Source: Liolophura sinensis
Taxonomy: Eukaryota > Mollusca > Polyplacophora > Chitonida > Chitonidae
Assembly: GCF_032854445.1 (NCBI RefSeq)
Contig: NC_088301.1
Location: 31,046,402 to 31,110,401, forward strand
Reading direction: 5' to 3'
Length of the DNA stretch: 64,000 nucleotides
The notes beneath the pieces are model-generated. The model ran no database searches and was not told the DNA's origin. It saw only the letters and a list, made by a program, of their open reading frames with translations. The position numbers and the translations under genes were made by a program. Below are positions 13,401 to 24,819 of this stretch, piece after piece. Within the stretch, counting starts at the first letter, position 1, and each line of letters begins with the position of its first letter.

Positions 13401-16400
13401 ACACATCTTCTTCTCAAGAGCCACTGAAACGATTGTTCTGAAATTTGATACTCAGGTAGACTGTTGGTATTTACAGTAAGTTTGCAAACAATGGTTGACT
13501 TCCAGTAAAAACTGTGGAAGCTTGCCAACGTGACATCACAAGTAGTTTAGAAATTTCAATTTTTTAAAATGTCAGCTGGTGTATTTTGAGCGACTGATTC
13601 CGAATCTGCTTTTATTTTTTGTCTTTCTTTGTAACTTTTTGAGATTTAGTCAAAAAACTAAAATTCAGTTATGCAATTTCGTAGTACGCCAACGCATTTG
13701 AGCTACGATCAGTAGTTTTCTCGCAAGAAGCGTTTAAATAACAACACCGTTTTTTCCAGAAAGAGATGTTCATCCTATTGCTTTAACATGGAGTTAGATG
13801 GGAACTGGACTGGGTTTATAGTATTTGAACTAATACTTTCTGTTGCACTGTCCATGATTACATGTGATCACGTATAGCTATGCTTTGTAGCTCTTATAGC
13901 TATTTGATGGCATAGACTGATAACTACAACAACAAATGACGTGGACCCTGGCCAAAACTGCTTTGCAGTTCTAGTTTGATTATTGTTGTTCCAATGCTTC
14001 CAAGGGCCCTTGCAACTACTTCTCATCAGATAGACAATCACTTCTCCACAACACTCCCATCCCTTCAGGTCGGTTCCAAACTCTCATGAGCTTTGGACAT
14101 GAGCTTTCTTTAGCCATTCCCTATGTTTGGTTCTCAAAGAATAAAATAATACATTTAAATGGCATATCTTTAACGTCAATTGTATAATAAAAATACAACC
14201 CTTTGTGTATTAAAATGCCATCATTCAGACAGTTTTATTACTGTGAAGATGCCATTTTCATCATTTGAAGCAAAGCTTACGAACTTCTCTTGTACTGTAG
14301 CTCTTAGATGTGTAATGTAGCCACATTTCATTGATGGCAAACATCCTTTGCAAAGTTCTGGGAGCAATGAAAAACGAAATCTGACAAACCTTGTTTTCTC
14401 ACTAGGTCCTAGATTCACAGGATTAGCATCACTGTCATCCTGTAGAATATAAGTGTACACATTACACAAATTATTCAAACTGTTCACTTATCTTATTCTT
14501 TGTTAAGGTCAAACTCAACAATGTTTATACGAAACAAACGAAGGTGATCAGAATAAACAGGTGGGGGAAACCAGAGCAACTAAGGCAAAACCGCTGACCT
14601 TTGGCAAGTTACTGACAAAATTTCCCAAGGGTGTTGTACCGTTATGCAGATCATGGCTCAGTTTCACAAAGATGTTCAACATGTACCATAACTGCACATA
14701 CAAGACAATGGTGTGTTAATGGTGACATACAAAATATATCGTACGACAAATGTACAATAAAAAAAATGTTGTGTGCCACTTCGTGAAACTGAACCTTTAT
14801 CTGTGGGAACAAGTGGTCTTCAATGAACATTAGAATGTGAGCGGCCGTACAAGCATTCTCAACTATTTATTGTCACAAAGGCCCCATACCCACTGAGACC
14901 AGGAGACTCTACCAATTCCCCACTTTAACCAGCAGCTCACGTGTCCTAGAAATTGAAAGGCCTGCACCTTAACCAGTCGGCCACAGAGCACTCCCCGCCC
15001 TGCATTTACATGATTAATCGTTTGAGGACATTAACCTTCTTGCTATTTGTTCATTATGATAAGCCTGTTTGATACTCGGTTCCCAGTTAGCATGCACCTT
15101 ATCCACTGGGCCATGGCCCACTCCCCACCCTCCATTTACATGTAACATGATTAATCGCTTCAGGACACTAACCTTCATGCGATGTGTTGAATATGATAAG
15201 CCTGTTTGATACTCGGTTCCCAGTTAGCATGCACCTTATCCACTGGGCCACGGCCCACTCCCCACCCTCCATTTACATGTAACATGATTAATCGCTTCTG
15301 GACACTAACCTTCATACGATGTGTTGAATATGATAAGCCTGTTTGATACTCGGTTCCCAGTTAGCATGCACCTTATCCACTGGGCCACGGCCCACTCCCC
15401 ACCCTCCATTTACATGTAACATGATTAATCGCTTCTGGACACTAACCTTCATAAGATGTGTTGAATATGATAAGCCTGTTTGATACTCGGTTCCCAGTTA
15501 GCATGCACCTTATCCACTGGGCCATGGCCCACTCCCCACCCTCCATCTAAATGTAACATGATTAATCGCTTCAGGACACTAACCTTCCTGTGATGTTTTG
15601 ATTATGATAAGCCTGTTTGATACTCGGTTCCCAGTTAGCATGCACCTTATCCACTGGGCCATGGCCCACTCCCCACCCTCCATCTAAATGTAACATGATT
15701 AATCGCTTCAGGACACTAACCTTCCTGTGATGTTTTGATTATGATAAGCCTGTTTGATACTCGGTTCCCAGTTAGCATGCACCTTATCCACTGGGCCATG
15801 GCCCACTCCCCACCCTCCATCTAAATGTAACATGATTAATCGCTTCAGGACACTAACCTTCCTGTGATGTGTTGATTATGATAAGCTTGTTTGATACTCG
15901 GTTCCCAGTTAGCATGCACCTTATCCACTGGGCCACGGCGAACTCCCCACCCTCCATCTAAATGTAACATGATTAATCGCTTCAGGACACTAACCTTCCT
16001 GTGATGTGTTGATTATGATAAGCCTGTTTGATACTCGGTTCCCAGTTAGCATGCACCTTATCCACTGGGCCACGGCCCACTCCCCACCCTCCATCTAAAT
16101 GTAACATGATTAATCGCTTCAGGACACTAACCTTCCTGTGATGTTTTGATTATGATAAGTCTGTTTGATACTCGGTTCCCAGTTAGCATGCACCTTATCC
16201 ACTGGGCCACGGCCCACTCCCCACCCTCCATCTAAATGTAACATGATTAATCGCTTCAGGACACTAACCTTCCTGTGATGTGTTGATTATGATAAGTCTG
16301 TTTGATACTCGGTTCCCAGTTAGCATGCACCTTATCCACTGGGCCACGGCGAACTCCCCACCCTCCATCTAAATGTAACATGATTAATCGCTTCAGGACA

Positions 16401-19400
16401 CTAACCTTCCTGTGATGTGTTCATTATGATAAGCCTGTTTGATACTCGGTTCCCAGTTAGCATGCACCTTATCCACTGGGCCACGGCGAACTCCCCACCC
16501 TCCATCTAAATGTAACATGATTAATCGCTTCAGGACACTAACCTTCCTGTGATGTGTTCATTATGATAAGCCTGTTTGATACTCGGTTCCCAGTTAGCAT
16601 GCACCTTATCCACTGGGCCACGGCCCACTCCCCACCCTCCATTTACATATAACATGATTAATCGCTTCAGGACACTAACCTTCCTGTGATGTGTTGATTA
16701 TGATAAGTCTGTTTGATACTCGGTTCCCAGTTAGCATGCACCTTATCCACTGGGCCACGGCCCACTCCCCACCCTCCATCTAAATGTAACATGATTAATC
16801 GCTTCAGGACACTAACCTTCCTGTGATGTGTTGATTATGATAAGTCTGTTTGATACTCGGTTCCCAGTTAGCATGCACCTTATCCACTGGGCCACGGCGA
16901 ACTCCCCACCCTCCATTTACATGTAACATGATTAATCGCTTCAGGACACTAACCTTCCTGTGATGTGTTGATTATGATAAGTCTGTTTGATACTCGGTTC
17001 CCAGTTAGCATGCACCTTATCCACTGGGCCACGGCGAACTCCCCACCCTCCATCTAAATGTAACATGATTAATCGCTTCAGGACACTAACCTTCCTGTGA
17101 TGTGTTGATTATGATAAGTCTGTTTGATACTCGGTTCCCAGTTAGCATGCACCTTATCCACTGGGCCACGGCGAACTCCCCACCCTCCATCTAAATGTAA
17201 CATGATTAATCGCTTCAGGACACTAACCTTCCTGTGATGTGTTCATTATGATAAGCCTGTTTGATACTCGGTTCCCAGTTAGCATGCACCTTATCCACTG
17301 GGCCACGGCCCACTCCCCACCCTCCATCTAAATGTAACATGATTAATCGCTTCAGGACACTAACCTTCCTGTGATGTGTTGATTATGATAAGTCTGTTTG
17401 ATACTCGGTTCCCAGTTAGCATGCACCTTATCCACTGGGCCACGGCGAACTCCCCACCCTCCATTCACATGTAACATGATTAATCGCTTCAGGACACTAA
17501 CCTTCCTGTGATGTGTTGATTATGATAAGTCTGTTTGATACTCGGTTCCCAGTTAGCATGCACCTTATCCACTGGGCCACGGCGAACTCCCCACCCTCCA
17601 TTTACATGTAACATGATTAATCGCTTCAGGACACTAACCTTCCTGTGATGTGTTGATTATGATAAGTCTGTTTGATACTCGGTTCCCAGTTAGCATGCAC
17701 CTTATCCACTGGGCCATGGCCCACTCCCCACCCTCCATTTACATGTAACATGATTAATCGCTTCAGGACACTAACCTTCCTGTGATGTGTTGATTATGAT
17801 AAGTCTGTTTGATACTCGGTTCCCAGTTAGCATGCACCTTATCCACTGGGCCATGGCCCACTCCCCACCCTCCATTTACATGTAACATGATTAATCGCTT
17901 CAGGACACTAACCTTCCTGTGATGTGTTGATTATGATAAGTCTGTTTGATACTCGGTTCCCAGTTAGCATGCACCTTATCCACTGGGCCACGGCGAACTC
18001 CCCACCCTCCATTTACATGTAACATGATTAATCGCTTCAGGACACTAACCTTCCTGTGATGTGTTGATTATGATAAGCCTGTTTGATACTCGGTTCCCAG
18101 TTAGCATGCACCTTATCCACTGGGCCACGGCCCACTCCCCACCCTCCATTTACATATAACATGATTAATCGCTTCAGGACACTAACCTTCCTGTGATGTG
18201 TTCATTATGATAAGCCTGTTTGATACTCGGTTCCCAGTTAGCATGCACCTTATCCACTGGGCCATGGCCCACTCCCCACCCTCCATCTAAATGTAACATG
18301 ATTAATCGCTTCAGGACACTAACCTTCCTGTGATGTGTTGATTATGATAAGCCTGTTTGATACTCGGTTCCCAGTTAGCATGCACCTTATCCACTGGGCC
18401 ACGGCGAACTCCCCACCCTCCATCTAAATGTAACATGATTAATCGCTTCAGGACACTAACCTTCCTGTGATGTTTTGATTATGATAAGCCTGTTTGATAC
18501 TCGGTTCCCAGTTAGCATGCACCTTATCCACTGGGCCACGGCCCACTCCCCACCCTCCATTTACATGTAACATGATTTAATCGCTTGAGGACATTAACCT
18601 TCATGCGATGTGTTGATTCTGATATGTCTGTTTGATACTCAATTCCTAAACTTTAACATAAAATCTCCCACTTACCTGATTGGACTCTGAGCGGAAATCG
18701 TCTAAAGTTTCACTGTCATCGCTTCCTTGAGTATTTTTCCTGTTGTTTAAAGACAAGAAGGCTTGGACATCTGCACTAAAACAGGAAAACATGATCATCA
18801 GTAACATTTTTCCAGTGGTTGTATCTTTAATGCATTCACATACCTCTTCAAACTAATAAAGAAAAATAATCTCCATGTTTTAGGACACAACTTGATATCA
18901 GTTCTTGATAATTTTGGAATTCAAAACTCCATTTTCTGTATTAAACCTTGTAAGTTTTCTTTAATACCTAGTAAAATATTCAGATTAGAAAAATTTAAAT
19001 GAATGACATGGCAAAAGAACAGTCAGTTTAGAAATTCCCATGTTGAATTTGAATTCCCATGCCATATATTTCACAAGTCCATGTATGTGCAGTATTGTTG
19101 TATCATGTTATCATGTCTATTCTGAAAGGCTAAGTAGATCCTACAGTATAATGTCTCTGTCTCAAATGTCTCAACTTATTGTAAATCCTTGAACCTTTTA
19201 GCAGGTTTGCAAGGTGTTTACTCAAGCATATTTTGAAGGCATTATCCTGTGTAGACTAATAAAACTATACCTTCTGTCCACCCCTGAAATTGGCCAATCC
19301 ATCCAAACATTAAAGTGAAAAGGTGCATAAACCACACAGAAAGTTACCCTTTAATATGCGAAAGGTTGAGGAATTACAGTACCAAAAACATCCAACCTTT

Positions 19401-22197
19401 AGTTGTCATTCTTTTCATCGGCCCCTTTCCACTTTATAGGAAACAAGCTGCTACGTTTTGATAAAAAAAAGGTATGAACTGTTGGCCTTCTCAAAACAAT
19501 TCACCACAAATACATTTCTATGTCTGGTTTATACACTCTAAGGAAACAGTAATTATTCATGTCCCTATTCATTTGGCACCCCTATTTCCATGATCACACA
19601 TCATTCTCTGTATACATGATCACATACCTTTCCCTGAGTTGGGGATGACTTATAAGTTTCTGAATGAACTCATCAAGTCCCTCTCTCCTATGTCGTATAA
19701 AATCAGGGTCCAGATTTCCAAAAATCTTCTTGCCAGGGAGTTTTAAATTAGCATCTGGGTAAAGCTTTTTGACCTATAAGAATAAAAAATATAAAATATT
19801 AACTGTTGCTGTGAGAATTATCCAGAAGTCCAAGACAGGGGTTAACCTAGGTTCATGGTGTCACAATTTTTTGGACATTTTACGTTATATTCACGTTTAT
19901 GACACATTTATGTTTTAAAATGTACAAGTAGAAATAAGCTTTTCAGACTTCATCTTAGGTGGGGGTGGGCATAAAGACAGCTTCAAACGTAAGGCTTCGT
20001 CAGCTTTACCAGCACATTTTATTAAAAAAAAATTCTTTTAAAATGTTTTTATAGTACACTGAAAAATGAAAAAAAAAATATATACCAACCCGTAGAACAT
20101 GTTTTTTTCACAATGCTATCTGTTCCTTTTAAAGGGTAAGAGTGTGTTACTTTTTTGTCAAGACCCCAGAGCCTCCAAGGCTTACATATATGATAGACCC
20201 CTGGTCTGTGGGTGAAACACCTAAGGATTCCATTTTGGGTAACACAATGACCCACAGCATCTCCTCACCAGTCCAATTTTTTTCAGATTTTTTCTTAGGA
20301 GTGTTGAAAGGCATTCAAATATCTGAATACTACGGTGGGCTTTATGAACCATACAAACAGTATCTAGGAACTCTGACGTCACATCACCCTTTTTTTCTGA
20401 TATTCACCAGAAGGAAGGAATTTTTTTGGAACATTATTTCAGTAATTTTTTACTCTTAGGTAAAAAGAGTTATTCCAGCATTCAGTGTTGTGATTAGAGT
20501 TTGATAAACTTCTTGTGACGCTAAGGGTTCCTAATCTCTGATACTATGGTCCATAAAGCCCACCTTAGAACTCAAATGTTTGAGCACTGCAAAAGCTTGT
20601 TGCAGAAGCATAAAAATACATGCAAGGTAAAGCAATTTAAAAAAATGTTCTGAGGGTGTAACTCTACTGATCCTCCAACAAAGATGCATACATGTACCTT
20701 CAAATTTTCATTAGGAAAATCCCTAAAAGCTTTTGTTTCACTTAGTGTTAATTTCATTGAAAGCCCTATCTTTGTTATTAACCTGGAATAAAAAAGATAA
20801 TTAGGTACTGACCTACCCCATTTTTTCCAATACGGCTGCATCATGCCCAGCAAAGAATATTTTAATTACAGACTAATACATGTGTATATTTTCTATTCCT
20901 TCGTTAGCCGTCACCCTGTCATATTTCATTTCCATACCTTTTCATACAATGAGTGAAATTCATTGTACCTCCGGAAAATGAACCAGTCTTTGTCTCCTGA
21001 ATTCACCACAACTTTATAAACCTGCAAAAACAAGAAAATAGTCAAAAATAATCCTCCACGGCTTCATACATGTACAGTTTAATGCCTTAGTAAATGAAAC
21101 AATTGATACTGTTGTAGGTTTAAACCCTTTTCCAACCGAGACACAAATTCTATATCAAACCTTTTGAATTCCAATGCCATATATTTCATAAGTCCATATA
21201 TGTGCAGTCTTGTTGTATTCTCATTAAAAGTCTTACAATTTGCAGGAGTGCATATGGTAAATTGGATATTAGACTGGTCAATCTGGGAATACCAGATCCA
21301 CAACAGACACTAAATTTTGTTAGCTCATTAATTATACCAAGAAAGTAATGTCCCTTTGTTCTGTCACATGATTGGACAACTTTAAGACAAGAGAAAAGGT
21401 CATCAGAATAATCATTGAAAACTAGATGTAATAAGATGTGCACTAATTTTGCATTTTTGAGATTTTTGTTTATTGGGAAATGTGCATGTTAAATGTTCAT
21501 GTTGTAAGATCAATATATAGGCCATAGCGGTTTTCCACGGTCTTTTACATGCATGTTATTTTCTTCTCCTTTTCTTTCATTACATTTATTTATTTGATTC
21601 ATGTTATATGCCTTACTCAAGAATGTTTCACTTATATGACAGCAGCTAGCATTATGGTGGGAGGAAACTGAGAAGAGCCCAGGGGAAGCCCACAAACGTC
21701 CCCAGGTTGCTAGTAAACCTTCTCTCTGGATGTTTCACCCTGAACATAGGTACATGTATACATGTACATCTATCTATATAGACAAATCTCATCTTGAAAA
21801 AGAGTGCCAATGCCATCAGTTACTGGCATGGTTCATTGTTATAAACATGTAAATGGGTAAATAATCTATGTACAAACAAATGCCAGATTTCATATATGCC
21901 GTGTTATATTCATTTAATTATATTACTGAGGTTTACTGTCGTTCTGAGTAATATTTCACTTATGAGACGAATCAGGTTTTATAAGAAACCAGACTGGAGA
22001 AAATCCCCCTCTCCTTCCCCAGTTACCTGACTTTTACACCTCCTGACTTAAACAGTAGCCAAAGTTGATTTCTATTATTATACAGGTGACCTGATACTCA
22101 CAACAAACTTCTTATCTTTTTCCCACGTCTGTGTGTCAGATATACTGACGCTTGTTGCTTTTTGCTGTTCAGTTCCTGTTGGGTTATTTTCTGTCAT
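1475..22197 (-). CDS. SGK3: Serum/glucocorticoid-regulated kinase 3 (PX-domain AGC kinase), complete, 15 coding exons
   Basis: AGC-family Ser/Thr kinase that in animals binds PtdIns3P on endosomes and acts downstream of PI3K/PDK1. Coding exons read on the minus strand: 22197-22102, 21021-20938, 19773-19628, 18775-18676, 14439-14390, 11905-11848, 10953-10738, 9820-9708, 9029-8993, 8289-8203, 7273-7178, 5599-5492, 3672-3535, 2476-2419, 1587-1475. Phases join without a break into 499 residues (human 496). The PX domain covers about residues 15-120 with FRRY (Arg49/50) and RHRREGL (Arg90), the PtdIns3P-binding arginines. The linker keeps NLGPS. Kinase features: loop GKGSFGK (172-178), AVK lysine 194, YRDLKPEN (287-294), DFG Asp307, activation-loop TFCGTPE with Thr323, and APE. 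The tail ends in hydrophobic motif FLGFSY (Ser489) and PPSED. The ATG at 22197 gives the family's usual N-terminal length. All introns are GT-AG except that between exons 6 and 7. Homology assigned by recalled alignment, not by a search. Confidence 0.96.
2590..2735 (+). mobile_element. SINE family 1, 3' part
   Basis: GGGCTCTGCCCGGTTTCCAC, TTCTTGAGTACGGCGTTAAA and an AAATAAATAAAT tail. It directly abuts the 44-bp array. Confidence 0.75.
2738..3553 (-). repeat. 44-bp minisatellite, about 18-19 copies, seeded by SGK3 exon 13 end and donor
   Basis: Unit of 44 bp; on the minus strand each contains ATAATCCCAATGTGGTAAGC, identical or nearly so to the last exon-13 codons (NPNV) plus its splice donor. 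The leftmost copies are more diverged (CTGAATTA for TTGGGATTA). The array runs right up to and over the true donor at 3534. Confidence 0.95.
4531..4890 (-). mobile_element. tRNA-derived SINE, family 2, SGK3 intron 12
   Basis: Reverse copy: GTGAGTGAGTGCTTGGGGTT at the tail, CAGTCATATGACGACAAAGG in the body, GATCCTAGATCTACTGCTCC near the box B side, ending GCTGTGCTATCTGGGCCGGG at the head. Confidence 0.8.
6710..6908 (-). mobile_element. MITE with about 20-bp terminal inverted repeats, probable TA target site
   Basis: Left end TAAATGACCTAAAATTTCAC and right end GTGAAATTGTAGGTCATTTA are inverted copies with one mismatch, about 200 bp apart. Related copies with the same ends lie at 47545-47745 and 51505-51715. 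No coding capacity. The outermost TA on both sides fits a Tc1/mariner-like TA duplication. Lies in an SGK3 intron. Confidence 0.65.
6957..7155 (-). mobile_element. SINE family 1, head-truncated, SGK3 intron
   Basis: Reverse copy with a long TTTATTTATTTA tail, TTACGCCTTACTCAAGAATA and CAGCATTATGGTAGGAAACC; lost before the tRNA-like head. It ends only about 20 bp from exon 11. Confidence 0.75.
7650..8012 (-). mobile_element. SINE family 1, worn copy plus an adjoining tail fragment
   Basis: 7720-7930 matches the family-1 body (CTTATACGACGACGTCCAGC, CCAGGGGAAATCCATGGCC); a separate tail piece TGATTGGTGTTTTACATTGT lies at 7960-8012. Confidence 0.65.
8575..8815 (-). mobile_element. tRNA-derived SINE, family 1, SGK3 intron
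   Basis: Reverse copy: TTTATTTATTTGATTTGAG at the tail, a shortened body, and GCTAACCACTCGGCCACAG at the head. Confidence 0.75.
10345..10510 (-). mobile_element. SINE family 1, worn fragment, SGK3 intron
   Basis: Reverse fragment with AATATGGTGGGAGGAAACCG and CATCCCCAGGTTGCTG; a tail-only piece also lies at 11005-11055. Confidence 0.55.
10954..11847 (-). other. SGK3 intron 6 with apparent AT-AC ends
   Basis: Exon 6 ends with the codons for GKGSFGK, followed by ATGAGTATTTCC, and exon 7 begins GTT TTG CTA (VLLARHK) after CTTTCTCTTACAC. Joining at these points gives GKGSFGKVLLA exactly as in other SGKs, so the intron starts with AT and ends with AC. The 5' site does not fit the U12 consensus ATATCCTT; it looks like a U2-type site with G changed to A. 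A GT-AG alternative exists (donor GTATTT at 11843, acceptor TAG ending 10944). It stays in frame but replaces VLLA by MT and removes the loop valine. Confidence 0.6.
12300..13975 (+). mobile_element. Putative non-autonomous Helitron-like element carrying a 63-bp tandem core
   Basis: A 15-copy array (12308-13245) is followed by about 730 bp of unique AT-rich DNA that ends in a hairpin (AACTGC-TTT-GCAGTT) directly followed by CTAG and then T, near 13952-13973. Hairpin plus CTRR before a T is the 3' signature of Helitrons, and bivalve elements of this class are known to hold tandem cores. The hairpin is closer to CTAG than usual, and no clear 5' TC end was defined, so the assignment is tentative. 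Confidence 0.35.
12308..13245. repeat. 63-bp tandem array, 15 copies
   Basis: Each unit has a (TTA)n run, GGGGTCCACATAGG, the 12-bp palindrome GTCCTGCAGGAC, and CTGTTTTTGTTCAG. 63 is a multiple of three, so long frames stay open on both strands; these are a by-product of the period. Lies in the SGK3 intron between exons 5 and 6. Confidence 0.95.
15005..18645. repeat. 137-bp satellite-like array, about 27 copies, with tRNA-like box A
   Basis: Landmark GATACTCGG recurs every 137 bp (15073, 15210, 15347 and so on to about 18636). Copies are highly alike in the centre and more diverged at both ends. Interior copies differ at a few shared variant sites (CACGGCCCA/CACGGCGAA; CTAAATG/TTACATG). On the minus strand each holds GTGGCCCAGTGGATAAGG, which matches the tRNA box A consensus TGGCNNAGTGG; a tRNA-like SINE head with a related motif lies just left at 14850-14995. 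Lies in SGK3 intron 4. Confidence 0.95.
19200..19390 (-). repeat. Dispersed repeat A, in SGK3 intron 3
   Basis: Reversed copy (GCAAGGTGTTTACTCAAGCA, CTGAAATTGGCCAATCCATC, GAAAGGTTGAGGAATTACAG). Confidence 0.5.
21590..21728 (-). mobile_element. SINE family 1, 3' part, SGK3 intron 1
   Basis: Reverse fragment with ATGCCTTACTCAAGAATGTT and GCATTATGGTGGGAGGAAAC; a second very worn fragment lies at 21930-22030. Confidence 0.65.
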
Positions 22198-22205
22198 TAT
22201 TGATG

Positions 22206-23320
22206 TCTGTTTTCAGAGAAAAAGTATCATTTCCCCACCGTTACCACAACAGATGAAACCTGCAATGGCAGAAATTCACACTGGTTCTTAAATAAAACAT
22301 ATTTGCACTATACTTATTTATTTAGTGTTTTTTTCTTTAACGAAATGCAGACATGTCAATGCATCTGTCAGGGAAACCACAGTGTCTGGAATAAACCAAT
22401 GACCTTTACCAGACACAGGTACTTGACAAATGGCTGGGTCTAGAACAAAGCTTCGGATGACTATGACAGCAAATGGCTCTCTGTACATAATATTTTGAAC
22501 ATTTTGGGCAGATTTGGAAGTCCAACAGTCTTCAGGGATAAGTGAATATACCCTAGCAGTACTATTCTCTGTAGCATACAATGGATATATTGTAATAATT
22601 TAGCATTTGTTGGAAGAATACTCTTAGCAGGTGCAATTCAAGTATCTAGTGTTGATGTCACATACACATCGAGTCGGCATTTCAGGAGTCCTGCGAGTTC
22701 ACGCAGATATGGGAGCTCTTGCAAACCAACACAGCTGAAAGGAGAGATTTTACGGTACCGGTACTTGGTAGACTGAATACATATCGCACATAGGTGGGTC
22801 TGTTGGCATAATGGTGGTGTTAGCAGCTGCCATGAAATCAAGCCTTTTAGCGATTTTCGTGAGAGCCCCACCCTGTCCAGTCTCAACTTGTGTGAACTCA
22901 CAAGATTCCAGAAAATGAAATGCCGACTTGGCTTATTTGAAACATGCGCCCGCTGGTGTATTGAGTCCCACCATAAGACATTTGATCAAGTGCAGTCTTC
23001 TATCTTCAATGCCACAGTTCTACATGCTTGTATCTCCATGCTTCTGCTAAAAAGTCAAAAAATTACCTAAATAATTCACACTTCAACACGATCCCACAAC
23101 CCCACCGCCCCCTTACACGTTTATGTACCTCTCCTTCCACATTTTTTTTTTTTTTTGTTTTGTTCTCACACGTTATCTTTCATCTTTCCGCCCTTTCGGA
23201 ACTCGATGTTGACTCGACATTTGTTAAAACTGCCAGTAATAACATACGACATTCCTCGAAACCAAAGGTAAATAAAGCTATAAACTTATTTAAGTGACAC
23301 TTACTTTCTCTACTCTGGAA
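22206..23320 (-). promoter_or_regulatory. Possible 5' untranslated exon and intron of SGK3
   Basis: An acceptor-like CAG lies just upstream of the SGK3 start codon, so that exon would begin at 22206 and leave about 8 bases of leader before the ATG. A good donor-like GTAAGT on the minus strand lies at 23304-23299, so a noncoding first exon could begin beyond 23305 and be joined across a 1.1-kb intron. This is inference from splice-site sequence only; no promoter element such as a TATA box was identified with confidence. Confidence 0.3.
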
Positions 23321-23592
23321 AACTGGAGTGCAACCAGGTGACACGTTTAAAAACATACGCCTACACTAAAACTAATACAGGTTGACTTATGACTTCTTAA
23401 ACAAGTTTACAATCGTATGGGGATTAATGGAGTAATCTTATTTCTACTTAATGACAAGATAATGCTTCAATTATTCAAATTATTTCTACAAATCCGTGCT
23501 TGGCTCTCTTTGAGTATCTACTATCAAAGGGGGTCACCTGGTGAGTAAGATCTAACAGGGAGAATCATGTGTGAATTATAGACCAAAATTGA

Positions 23593-23610
23593 CCGACAGG
23601 TGGCGCTCTG
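23593..23610 (+). promoter_or_regulatory. CTCF-like motif
   Basis: CCGACAGGTGGCGCTCTG fits the animal CTCF core (CCNNNAGGNGGCGC) except at one weak position. It lies about 1.4 kb upstream of the SGK3 start codon, beyond the possible noncoding exon. A single match of this length can arise by chance. Confidence 0.3.
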
Positions 23611-24761
23611 AGACATAAATCACAGCCAAGCTGTGGCCTGACCAGTTACTGGCATCTTTACAACAGCAATAAATCTAAAGATGGTGTATTAAGATTAAAG
23701 AAATTAAAAGCTTATTTTCGGATATGTCTTTTTTTATGGATTTTTCGGCACTGTTATATGAACAGCAGCAAGAAACTAAACTGGGACAGGCAGAGGCTTT
23801 TTGAACAAGGTTTACCTGCTTGTAAAGTTTCTCAGCTTATCCCCTTGAACAGCAGCCGTCCACGGTGGTATTACACTGAGCTGCGCACGTGTAAGATTAG
23901 GCCTACATATATTTCCGGTCAGTTCGACGAAGACTGGACTCAGTTTGCCGCCTTTAAAGAACAAGACCAACGAATTTCGACTGGGTTTCAGTTGTTTCTA
24001 GATGTTTTTTGATGAACATAACACCAGCGCCCATTTAAATCAGTTTTAATATAAGCGATTAATTAATTAATTCTAAAACGAAAGGGACGCATGTGGTGCA
24101 TGTATGCAGGGCAACAACAACACAATACTAAATGTCAGCATGTATACACTGTCTGGTGATGTAATGCTGCTCCGTGTTGTAGCTATTTGCCAAAATGTAT
24201 ATGCATGGGTTATATAAAAGACTTAGTCCCAGCATGTACGTCAAGCATATGCTGTATTTTGGATCATGTAGTGTTGTTCAGGCCAACATATAAACCTGCA
24301 AAATTCCACCTTTTACCCAGGATGGACTCCACATTGCATTTAGGCCTGTAACCCGCTGTGTAGTGTTTGTAGCGTTTTTGAATGTTAACTTACTAACGGC
24401 TGGATATAGGCCCATATCCCAGCCCGTCAAATCACTTTTATCAGACATACATGTAGGCCTACATAGGTTCGAAACACTGGATCAGACAGCATCTGACTTG
24501 CTGACTGTTTACATTCATACTATAAGTCTTTTGGTGTGTGGTACGGCATTTCATGCCAGGCTGTATTTCATTAGAGTGGGAAGCCTAGCCTGAATTGTAT
24601 GTTCTTCAGTTTCATATCCGCCTGTTCACAGTTGGTCATCTTACAAACAAGTGAACACGAAGTGACAAACCCATTCCCCGAGAAAAAAGGAAGTTGAGAA
24701 GCCGTTTTAATTTTTTTTCCTATGTAAATTCTCCCCACCAGGGGATCTTTCTCTATTTCTT

Positions 24762-24763
<2 letters not shown>

Positions 24764-24816
<53 letters not shown>
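24764..24816. repeat. (AT)n microsatellite
   Basis: About 26 uninterrupted AT dinucleotides. Confidence 0.98.

Positions 24817-24819
<3 letters not shown>

Noticed and set aside
15005-18645. Regular repeats resembling a CRISPR array
   Set aside because: Whole units repeat with no unique spacers, no cas genes are present, and the surroundings are an animal gene intron.
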